Below, piece after piece: positions 1 through 5,378 of a stretch of 7,985 nucleotides of DNA. Each line of letters opens with the position of its first letter. Positions within the stretch are counted from its first letter, which is position 1. The notes beneath the pieces were generated by a model. The model had not been told where the DNA came from. It saw only the letters and a list, made by a program, of their open reading frames with translations, and searched no databases. Source of the DNA: CAZDDA01 sp964568045 (GTDB taxonomy: Bacteria; Bipolaricaulota; Bipolaricaulia; UBA7950; UBA9294); contig CAZMOL010000068.1 of the NCBI GenBank assembly GCA_964568045.1, positions 1-7,985 on the forward strand. Direction: 5' to 3'. Both the position numbers and the translations under genes were made by a program.

Positions 1-62
1 TGGGCACGCCGTGTTATCAGATGACCTGTCCCCAGTGTGGGGCCAAGATGGCGCGTGAATAG
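1..62 (+). CDS. C-terminal end of a small zinc-ribbon protein (partial)
   Basis: Only the last 19 codons are in the window; the frame runs from base 3 to a TAG at 60-62. The translated tail is GTPCYQMTCPQCGAKMARE. It shows a CPQCG knuckle (Cys codons at 27-29 and 36-38) preceded by another cysteine (12-14), which looks like the second half of a small zinc ribbon. Endings of the type PC-x-x-x-x-CPxCG-x-x-M-x-R occur in short stand-alone zinc-ribbon proteins of anaerobes; that resemblance is from memory of the family style, not from a search. It lies 46 bases upstream of the DUF89 gene in the same direction, so it may be an earlier member of the same operon. The frame is sound, but the product is tentative because the start and any first Cys pair are outside the window. 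Confidence 0.6.
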   Translation, partial: GTPCYQMTCPQCGAKMARE

Positions 63-108
63 AAAAGAAATAGATTCAATCTTCTAACAGGGTAGCTGAA
101 AGGGTTTC

Positions 109-981
109 ATGAAGGTTTACCTGGATTGTATCCCTTGTTTTTTGCGGCAGGCGCTTGAGGCCGCAAGATGGGCAACCGACGACGAGCGCTGCCAACGCGC
201 TGTGTTGGATACGGTGGCTCGACTCATCCCGGGCCTTCCCCTGAACGCGACACCGATCGATATGGGCAAAGAGATACACCGCGCCGTGCGTGAGGTTACC
301 GAAACCGACGACCCCTATCGCGAGGTGAAAAAGCAGGTCAACGACCGAGCCCTTGAACTTTATTTGGAATGTCAAAAACGCGTAGAGGCTTCTGCCGATC
401 CACTTTTCACCGCACTCAAGGTTGCTGCTGCGGGCAACGTGATCGATTTTGCGACCAATTCAATCTTTGACCTCAATCTCTCGATTGAGGAGTGCTTGAA
501 AGACGGGGTGCGAATGGGTGACTATCCCGCATTGAAGAAAAGGCTGGAAGAAGTTGCCGAAGTGCTCTATCTTGGGGACAACGCAGGTGAGATTGTGTTT
601 GACAAACTCGTTGTCGAGCAGCTGGTCAAACTTGGAAAGAGAGTCACCTACGTCGTACGGGGTGGACCGATCCTCAATGATGTCACAGTCGACGATGCCT
701 CCTATGTGAGTATGGATAAGATCGCCGAGGTCGTATCAAGCGGCTCGGACGGACCGGGAACTGCACTGAAATGGTGTACACGAGAGTTTCTCGATCGATT
801 CGGGCAGGCAAAGCTTCTGATCTCCAAAGGACAGGGTAACTTCGAGGGGCTGTCCGACGTGACCTCACCGATCTTCTTTCTGCTCAAGGTGAAGTGCCCC
901 GTTGTGGCTCGGGAGCTCGGCGAGAAACTCGGAGAGATCGTCCTGCGTGCGCAGAAGGATTGGAAAAAGAGGGCGGGATGA
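109..981 (+). CDS. DUF89 (ARMT1-like) metal-dependent phosphatase, stand-alone archaeal/bacterial type
   Basis: A 290-residue cytosolic protein of the DUF89 family, the full length expected of the stand-alone AF1104/PH1575-like branch. Visible signatures are an N-terminal CxxC (Cys7, Cys10) in DCIPCFLRQAL, the metal-site block GDNAGE (residues 156-161, with Asp157 and Asn158), RGGPILNDVT with a following DDA (184-197), and KGQGNFE (240-246). Characterised DUF89 members (yeast and human homologues) are divalent-metal phosphatases acting on sugar phosphates such as fructose phosphates, and are seen as metabolite damage-control enzymes. The substrate of the CxxC-bearing branch is not settled, and the cysteines may bind metal. 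The ATG at 109 is preceded by a modest AAAGGG (99-104). Its stop overlaps the ATG of the YggS-family gene (ATGA, 978-981), which implies translational coupling. Family assignment is firm; substrate is unknown. Confidence 0.9.
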   Translation: MKVYLDCIPCFLRQALEAARWATDDERCQRAVLDTVARLIPGLPLNATPIDMGKEIHRAVREVTETDDPYREVKKQVNDRALELYLECQKRVEASADPLFTALKVAAAGNVIDFATNSIFDLNLSIEECLKDGVRMGDYPALKKRLEEVAEVLYLGDNAGEIVFDKLVVEQLVKLGKRVTYVVRGGPILNDVTVDDASYVSMDKIAEVVSSGSDGPGTALKWCTREFLDRFGQAKLLISKGQGNFEGLSDVTSPIFFLLKVKCPVVARELGEKLGEIVLRAQKDWKKRAG

Positions 982-1640
982 CCATCAAAGAGAATGTCAA
1001 ACTGCTTTTGGACGAGCTTCCCGCTGGAGTTACGCTCGTTGCGGCCGCTAAGACGCGGACCCCCGAACAGGTCCTACAAGCGGTTAACGCCGGAATTACG
1101 ATCATCGGCGAGAACTACGTCCAGGAGGCTCAGGCCGCGTTTGCGGTCATCGGAAACAGGGCAAGCTGGCATATGGTCGGACATCTGCAGCGCAACAAGG
1201 TCAAACAGGCGGTCGAAATCTTCGACGCGATCGAGACGGTCGATTCGCTTCGGCTGGCGTCCGAAATTGACAAACGGTGTGCCCGAATTGGACGCACGAT
1301 GCCCGTGCTCATAGAGATCAACAGCGGCCGTGAGTCCCAAAAGGCAGGGGTTTTCCCCGAGGATGCAGAGGACCTGCTTCGGGGCCTGGCCTCCTTTAAG
1401 CACGTGAAAGTGGAGGGGTTGATGACGATGGGTCCGCGATTTGGAGACCCCGAGGATGCCCGTCCCTATTTCAAGGAGACCAAACGCTTGTTCGACGAGA
1501 TGAAGGGCCTGCAATTGGCGAACGTCGAGATGCGGCATCTCTCGATGGGGATGTCAAACACCTACGAAATAGCGATCGAAGAAGGGGCAACCATCGTGCG
1601 CGTGGGCACAAAGCTATTCGGAGAGAGGGACTACGCATGA
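978..1640 (+). CDS. YggS/PROSC (PLPBP) family pyridoxal-phosphate-binding protein
   Basis: A 220-residue protein, slightly shorter than Escherichia coli YggS. The family is a single-domain alanine-racemase-like TIM barrel that binds pyridoxal 5'-phosphate without a known catalytic activity and helps to control vitamin B6 and amino-acid pools. The PLP lysine is Lys25 in VAAAKTR. Other family blocks are GENYVQEA, WHMVGHLQRNKVK, the beta-strand block EINSGRESQKAG, GLMTMGP, and the C-terminal LSMGMSNTYEIAIEEGATIV followed by RVGTKLFGERDY, which closely parallels the E. coli C terminus. I chose the ATG at 978 rather than an in-frame start further upstream (near 894). It gives the normal N terminus, overlaps the DUF89 stop as ATGA, and has a purine-rich AAGAGGG (967-973) before it. 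Its own stop overlaps the Mrp start. YggS is commonly linked to housekeeping operons, so its presence here alone says little about the pathway. Confidence 0.93.
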   Translation: MTIKENVKLLLDELPAGVTLVAAAKTRTPEQVLQAVNAGITIIGENYVQEAQAAFAVIGNRASWHMVGHLQRNKVKQAVEIFDAIETVDSLRLASEIDKRCARIGRTMPVLIEINSGRESQKAGVFPEDAEDLLRGLASFKHVKVEGLMTMGPRFGDPEDARPYFKETKRLFDEMKGLQLANVEMRHLSMGMSNTYEIAIEEGATIVRVGTKLFGERDYA

Positions 1641-2476
1641 ATCAGCAGGAACAGGTAAAAAAACAAATGGACAAGACCGCGCAAGGAATTAAACAGGCGA
1701 TGGGCCAGATCAAGAATCGCGTGGTCGTATTCAGCGGCAAGGGCGGCGTGGGGAAGACAACGGTATCGGTGAATCTCGCCTACGCGCTGACAAAGCGTGG
1801 CAAGCGCGTCGGCCTGCTCGACGCGGACATCACCGGGCCGAACGTTCCTCAAATGGTGGGAATCGCGGAGTCGTTGGAGGCCGATGCTGAGCGGATACTT
1901 CCCCATGAGAAAGATGGTGTAAAGATCGTCTCGCTCGCCTCGATGGTGCCGCCGGAAGTCGCCATCATCTGGCGAGGACCGCTTCGCTCCAAAGCGATCG
2001 AGCAGTTTCTCGGTGAAGTGGAATGGGGGCAGCTTGATTATCTCATCGCCGACCTTCCACCCGGGACCGGCGACGAGGTGATGACCGTCACCCAGCGGAT
2101 GGCCCCCCAGCTCGCCGTTGTCGTCACCACGCCTCAGGAAGTGGCCTTGATCGATGCCCGTCGAGCAGTGGGCATGGCCAAGAAGATGGAAATCAAGCAG
2201 ATAGGCATCGTGGAGAACATGTCCGGCCTTGTCTGCCCGCACTGCGGCGGCCACATTGACCTGTTCGGAGTGGGGACCGGCAGGCGCGAAGCGTTGCAGC
2301 GCCACGTGCACTTCCTCGGGAGCATCCCCATCGACCCGCAAGTGCGAAGGGGGGCGGACGCGGGACAACCGATCGTGCTTGTAGACCCGAATGCCGAGGT
2401 CTCGAAGGCCTTCTTGACCATCGCCACCCGGATTGAAGAGGCACTGGTCGAGGAAACCACGGGGGTGAGGCGATGA
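1637..2476 (+). CDS. Mrp/ApbC (NBP35-type) P-loop ATPase, Fe-S cluster carrier
   Basis: A 279-residue P-loop NTPase of the Mrp/ApbC/NBP35 group. These proteins bind a bridging 4Fe-4S cluster in a homodimer and pass it to apo-enzymes. The deviant Walker A GKGGVGKTT lies at residues 34-42, with the signature Lys35 and Lys40. Further family blocks are LLDADITGPNVPQMVGI, IIWRGP, the Walker B-like LIADLPPGTGDEVMT, and TTPQEVALIDARRAV. The C-terminal CPHC motif (Cys200, Cys203) in NMSGLVCPHCGGHIDLFG supplies the cluster ligands. It has the short form: only about 28 residues precede the P-loop, and the N-terminal MIP18/DUF59 domain found in many bacterial Mrp proteins is absent, as in the archaeal-like and many anaerobe versions. 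ATG 1637 overlaps the upstream TGA and has GGAGAG (1620-1625) upstream; the stop overlaps the next start (2473). A natural partner for the radical SAM protein encoded downstream, by inference. Confidence 0.94.
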   Translation: MNQQEQVKKQMDKTAQGIKQAMGQIKNRVVVFSGKGGVGKTTVSVNLAYALTKRGKRVGLLDADITGPNVPQMVGIAESLEADAERILPHEKDGVKIVSLASMVPPEVAIIWRGPLRSKAIEQFLGEVEWGQLDYLIADLPPGTGDEVMTVTQRMAPQLAVVVTTPQEVALIDARRAVGMAKKMEIKQIGIVENMSGLVCPHCGGHIDLFGVGTGRREALQRHVHFLGSIPIDPQVRRGADAGQPIVLVDPNAEVSKAFLTIATRIEEALVEETTGVRR

Positions 2477-2955
2477 AGATCGGCGCTATCGCGGACAGCC
2501 ATGACAACATTCCCAAAATCGCCGGGGCGGTTGAGCTGTTTAATGAGGAAGGAGTTGAGCTTGTTCTTCACGCCGGCGATTACATCTCGCCGATCACCGC
2601 CCGCGCCTTCGAGAAGCTCGACGCACCGCTTGTGGGCGTCTTTGGCAACAATGATGGGGACAGGCTTTTCCTCACCGAGCGATTTCGCAATATCGGCAAG
2701 ATTTACCCCGATCATCACGAGTTCGAGGTCGATGGGAAGAAGGGTGTGCTGATGCACGAACCGAAGTTCATCGAGGCATTGGTCAAAAGCGGCCTCTACG
2801 ACCTTGTTATCTACGGCCACACCCATCAGATCGACATTCGCGAAGGACAACCGTTGGTGATCAACCCGGGTGAGTGTGGGGGATGGCTCACCGGGCGAGC
2901 CACGGTTGCGATTGTGGAAACCGAAGATATGAGCGTCCGTCTTATCGACCTGTAA
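2473..2955 (+). CDS. MJ0936/YfcE-type metallophosphoesterase
   Basis: A 160-residue calcineurin-fold phosphoesterase, the compact size of the MJ0936/YfcE phosphodiesterase family. These enzymes use two divalent metals (often Mn or Ni) to cleave phosphodiesters; model substrates such as bis-p-nitrophenyl phosphate are hydrolysed but natural substrates are mostly unknown. All metal motifs are present: DxH (Asp8, His10), HAGD (His33, Asp36), GNND (Gly58-Asp61), the middle His (His95, here in MHEP instead of the common HG) and the C-terminal GHTH (115-118), followed by INPGECGGW. The ATG sits inside the Mrp stop codon (ATGA), with a purine-rich GGGGGTGAGG directly upstream. After its TAA (2953-2955) there is a 19-base gap, the only non-overlapping complete-gene junction of more than one base in the first operon. 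Fold and catalytic class are secure; substrate is not. Confidence 0.93.
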   Translation: MKIGAIADSHDNIPKIAGAVELFNEEGVELVLHAGDYISPITARAFEKLDAPLVGVFGNNDGDRLFLTERFRNIGKIYPDHHEFEVDGKKGVLMHEPKFIEALVKSGLYDLVIYGHTHQIDIREGQPLVINPGECGGWLTGRATVAIVETEDMSVRLIDL

Positions 2956-2962
2956 CCAAAAG

Positions 2963-2970
2963 AAAGGAGG
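2963..2970 (+). promoter_or_regulatory. Strong Shine-Dalgarno deciding the GTG start of the radical SAM gene
   Basis: AAAGGAGG lies in the short gap after the phosphoesterase stop and ends four bases before GTG 2975. It is the best ribosome binding site in the first operon and justifies the GTG start over later candidates. It suggests that translation re-initiates independently here, unlike the ATGA-coupled genes upstream. Confidence 0.75.
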
Positions 2971-2974
2971 GCGC

Positions 2975-3940
2975 GTGAGTCTTGTATACGGACCGGTCCC
3001 GTCGCGTCGGCTGGGCATGTCGTTGGGGATCGATCCGATTCCTCGACTGACCTGCACCTTCGACTGTCTCTATTGTCAGCTGGGAACAAAACGGCGCGTT
3101 GTCTCCGGTCCCGAGGACGTTTCCGAGTCCTTTCCGAGCCCGGAAGCGATCGTCGAGGCCGTTCGAACGGCGATCGAGTGCCACGACCGCATTGACTATC
3201 TGACCTTCTCGGGGTCCGGGGAACCGACGCTGAATCCGCGCCTTGCCGAGATGGTGGAGGCGTTGCGAGCAATTAGCAGGATCCCCATCGCCTTGATCAC
3301 CAATGCGTCCCTACTCACCCGGCCGGAGGTCATGGCGGCGGCCGTGCAGTGCGATTTGGTATTGCCATCCCTCGACGCCGGCGATCAGGAGACATTCGTA
3401 TGGATCAACCGACCCGCCCCAGGGTTCAAGATCGGTGCAATCGCCGAGGCGATCGCCACACTCGTCCGAAAGACCGCAACATGGCTTGAGGTGATGCTTG
3501 TGGCGTCGAAGACGGAAGAGACGAATACCCACCCGGAATTGATTGGGTACATCATCGAAGAGATCAAGCGTATTCGCCCCCACGAGGTGACCCTGAACAC
3601 CTGCGTTCGACCGCCGGCAGAAGAAGCGCTAGAGCCGGTGCCCGAAGACACGATGGAGAGCATTCGCAAACGGATGGAACAGGAGCTTCCCGGAATCCCG
3701 ATCGTGGTGGTGCCCAAGCGAACGGCAACGCGCTCGAAGCTATTGCGGGAGGAAGAATTGAGGCAAGAGATTCTAAGAACACTCAAGGTTCGGCCTTGCA
3801 CGCCGGTCGATCTCTCCGATACGTTAGGAATTAACCCGGCAGAGGTTGGGAAATACCTGGCGCGGCTAGTCGAGGACGGGAGGATCGGCCGGCGCGTTCA
3901 GGCCGGCCAGCTATACTACGTGGAAGCCAAGGAGGACTAA
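2975..3940 (+). CDS. COG0731 (wyosine-synthase-like) radical SAM protein with C-terminal winged-helix domain
   Basis: A 321-residue radical SAM enzyme. The 4Fe-4S motif is C-x3-C-x2-C (Cys27, Cys31, Cys34) in CTFDCLYCQLG, with the family opener VYGPVPSRRLG and the SAM-binding SGSGEPT (79-85). Overall it resembles COG0731, the family named after archaeal TYW1/Taw1, which builds the tricyclic wyosine base of tRNA-Phe. There is no cysteine in the 26 residues before the radical SAM motif, so the second Fe-S cluster of true Taw1, which uses N-terminal cysteines, is not evident. Bacteria are not known to make wyosine, so a different substrate is likely. Residues about 256-317 (ELRQEILRTL, then DLSDTLGINPAEVGKYLARL and EDGRIGRR) read as a winged helix-turn-helix, which may bind nucleic acid or act as a recognition domain. 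The start is GTG with a strong SD. The stop is followed after one base by the MBL gene. Superfamily sure, substrate unknown. Confidence 0.88.
   Translation: MSLVYGPVPSRRLGMSLGIDPIPRLTCTFDCLYCQLGTKRRVVSGPEDVSESFPSPEAIVEAVRTAIECHDRIDYLTFSGSGEPTLNPRLAEMVEALRAISRIPIALITNASLLTRPEVMAAAVQCDLVLPSLDAGDQETFVWINRPAPGFKIGAIAEAIATLVRKTATWLEVMLVASKTEETNTHPELIGYIIEEIKRIRPHEVTLNTCVRPPAEEALEPVPEDTMESIRKRMEQELPGIPIVVVPKRTATRSKLLREEELRQEILRTLKVRPCTPVDLSDTLGINPAEVGKYLARLVEDGRIGRRVQAGQLYYVEAKED
3931..3935 (+). promoter_or_regulatory. Shine-Dalgarno of the MBL gene, embedded in the end of the radical SAM gene
   Basis: GGAGG lies six bases before GTG 3942 and overlaps the last codons of the radical SAM gene. It supports the GTG start and close translational linkage of the two genes. 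Confidence 0.65.
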
Positions 3941-3941
3941 A

Positions 3942-4664
3942 GTGGAGCGCATTTTGATCCTTTATGACAACCGAAGCTATCGTGAGACCTTGCGTCCCGG
4001 ATGGGGCTTTTCCGCGCTGATTGAGCGCGGTGGGAAGGTGGCGCTGTTCGACGTAGGGGCCGACGTTCTCGTGTTCGAACACAACGCCAAGGCGTGCGGC
4101 TTCGACCCGAAGGCCACCGACGCGCTTGTTCTCTCCCACGAGCACTGCGACCACATCGGCGCGATTAGCGCCGCGCTGCACAGGAAGTTGGACGTGTACT
4201 ATCCGGCCTCGTTCTCCTCGCAGTTCGAGAAGGAGATCTGGGAAGAAGGAAGAGATCCGCTCTGGACGCCTCACCCCGTCACTGACCCCGTGGAGATCGC
4301 GCCTGGTATTCACTCCACCGGCGAGCTCAAAGGCAAGAACGGAATCGTCGAGCAGGGCGTGATTGTAGAAACTGGGGAGGGGCCGATCCTTATCACCGGC
4401 TGTGCCCATCCGGGAATCGTGCAGATGGTCGAGGTAGCGACGGATATCAGTAGCCGATGCCCGCAGCTTGTTCTTGGTGGGTTTCATCTGCTGGGGAAGA
4501 AGGCCTCAGAGGTGCAGGCAATCGCGGCGCAGCTGAAACAGCTTGGCGTGAAACAGATCGCTCCTTGCCACTGCACCGGCGAGCGGGCGACGGCGGTCCT
4601 TCATGAGGCCTTCGCAGGCACGTCGATCGAGGTCGGTGTGGGAACTGAGATCGCTATCCGATGA
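3942..4664 (+). CDS. COG1237 metallo-beta-lactamase-fold hydrolase
   Basis: A 240-residue metallo-beta-lactamase superfamily protein of the COG1237 kind. The metal motif HEHCDH (His66, His68, Asp70, His71) follows LVLS, and the later ligand-bearing blocks are TGCAHPGI (His156), GGFHLLG (His182) and PCHCTGERA (His210, flanked by Cys209 and Cys211). The last three blocks are characteristic of COG1237. Databases often name this group 7,8-dihydropterin-6-methyl-4-(beta-D-ribofuranosyl)-aminobenzene-5'-phosphate synthase, but that name rests on thin evidence and I would not transfer it. No signal peptide is visible, so it is cytosolic. The start is GTG with GGAGG six bases upstream. The stop overlaps the ATG of the DUF169 gene (4661). 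Its tight linkage to the radical SAM gene suggests the two may act on related substrates, which is inference. Confidence 0.9.
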   Translation: MERILILYDNRSYRETLRPGWGFSALIERGGKVALFDVGADVLVFEHNAKACGFDPKATDALVLSHEHCDHIGAISAALHRKLDVYYPASFSSQFEKEIWEEGRDPLWTPHPVTDPVEIAPGIHSTGELKGKNGIVEQGVIVETGEGPILITGCAHPGIVQMVEVATDISSRCPQLVLGGFHLLGKKASEVQAIAAQLKQLGVKQIAPCHCTGERATAVLHEAFAGTSIEVGVGTEIAIR

Positions 4665-5266
4665 TCGATACCATTGGCGTTTCCATCCTGGCTCATCTTC
4701 CCCTCGGAGTCGATCACGTCAAAGCCCCGGGACGGCACTGCACCTTCGTTGGGTCGGCCCGGCAGGGGGAGTTGGTGTGGGCCGCCGGACAGGAGATCAC
4801 CTGTCCGCTCGCCAGGTTCAATCTGGGGCTGGATCCCCCGAACCAAGAGACGATCGACAAGCTTGCTGGCACGATCGTCGAGTGGGAGTGTGCAAGAGAT
4901 GTGGGAATTGCGCGAAGCTTCGTGGCGACACTCTCTCCCCTACCGTTTGGCCAGCGTGTTTTCGTGTACGGACCGCTCTCGAAGATGCCGTTTCCGCCCG
5001 ATCTTGTTCTGCTCATCCTGACCCCACAGCGGGCGATGGAGCACCTCCTTGCCCTTACCGTGGCGAGCGGAGAACTGAGTGAAAGCCCTGTCGGAGGACT
5101 GGGCGCGCTGTGCGGCGAGTGCACGGCGGTTCCTCTACTGACCGAAAGGGCCGTGGTCTCCCCCGGCTGTCCCGGAAGCCGTCGCGAGGCGTTCCTTGCC
5201 GAGGAACAACTGCTCCTATCCATTCCTTACCAACGGTACAACACAACGATCGCTGCTACGAAGTAG
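4661..5266 (+). CDS. DUF169 (COG2043) family protein
   Basis: A 201-residue protein with the look of the DUF169 family, whose function is unknown. Family-like features are an early cysteine-bearing region (Cys27; Cys48 in EITCPLARFNLGL), a central segment rich in short hydrophobic strands (FVYGPLSKMPFPPDLVLLIL), the block GALCGECTAVPLL (Cys151, Cys154) and SPGCPGSRREAF (Cys170), then the ending LLLSIPYQRYN. The cysteines could bind a metal or Fe-S cluster; DUF169 members are frequent in anaerobes. There is no signal peptide. The ATG lies inside the MBL stop (ATGA); no strong SD is visible, so it probably depends on coupled translation. It appears to be the last gene of the first operon, because a 112-base gap with a promoter candidate follows. 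Family call is good; biochemical role unknown. Confidence 0.82.
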   Translation: MIDTIGVSILAHLPLGVDHVKAPGRHCTFVGSARQGELVWAAGQEITCPLARFNLGLDPPNQETIDKLAGTIVEWECARDVGIARSFVATLSPLPFGQRVFVYGPLSKMPFPPDLVLLILTPQRAMEHLLALTVASGELSESPVGGLGALCGECTAVPLLTERAVVSPGCPGSRREAFLAEEQLLLSIPYQRYNTTIAATK

Positions 5267-5317
5267 CCTCACTCAAACGCTCTGTCGGTCTCTGTACCAC
5301 CCATCCTTTACCGATTA

Positions 5318-5346
5318 TTGGCGACGGTGGTTTTGGGTGCTATGCT
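5318..5346 (+). promoter_or_regulatory. Candidate sigma70-type extended -10 promoter for the PIMT/membrane-protein pair
   Basis: TTGGCG (5318-5323) is separated by 17 bases from TATGCT (5341-5346), which is preceded by TG at 5338-5339, giving an extended -10 (TGnTATGCT). Each hexamer matches four of six consensus positions. The expected start of transcription, about 5353, leaves a leader of about 26 bases before GTG 5379. It is the only sizeable gap between genes in the window, which adds weight to the call. Confidence 0.5.
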
Positions 5347-5365
5347 GGAAAACGGAAAAACAGTT

Positions 5366-5373
5366 GGGGTGAT
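5366..5373 (+). promoter_or_regulatory. Shine-Dalgarno supporting the long form of the PIMT
   Basis: GGGGTGAT differs by little from the anti-SD complement GGAGGTGAT and ends five bases before GTG 5379. This favours translation from 5379, which includes the N-terminal hydrophobic segment. A second in-frame GTG at 5400 lacks a comparable site at the right distance but would keep the same hydrophobic segment. Confidence 0.6.
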
Positions 5374-5378
5374 GCCAG

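Noticed and set aside
63..108. Promoter in the 46-base AT-richer gap before the DUF89 gene
   Set aside because: I found no pair of -35/-10 hexamers with acceptable match and spacing. The gene may simply be read through from the zinc-ribbon gene.
894..977. Extended N terminus of the YggS-family protein from an upstream in-frame ATG near 894
   Set aside because: The extra 28 residues are Arg/Gly-rich, overlap the DUF89 coding end and do not belong to the family. ATG 978 gives the normal N terminus and an ATGA overlap.
1631..2368. Long minus-strand open frame opposite the Mrp gene (245 codons)
   Set aside because: It mirrors a strongly supported P-loop ATPase gene. Its translation is rich in His/Arg/Asp without family motifs, as expected of antisense of high-GC coding sequence.
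2134..3057. Minus-strand open frame of 307 codons across the Mrp, phosphoesterase and radical SAM genes
   Set aside because: It crosses three well-supported plus-strand genes, has no recognisable motif and has no plausible place in the operon. It is a compositional shadow.
3942..4664. Naming the MBL protein as a methanopterin-pathway synthase
   Set aside because: That database name for COG1237 is weakly founded, and no other methanopterin gene is visible in the window.
5296..5334. Inverted repeat ACCACC/GGTGGT followed by TTTT as an intrinsic terminator of the first operon
   Set aside because: The stem is only six base pairs with a 24-base loop and the T run is only four bases, so it is too weak to list as a terminator.
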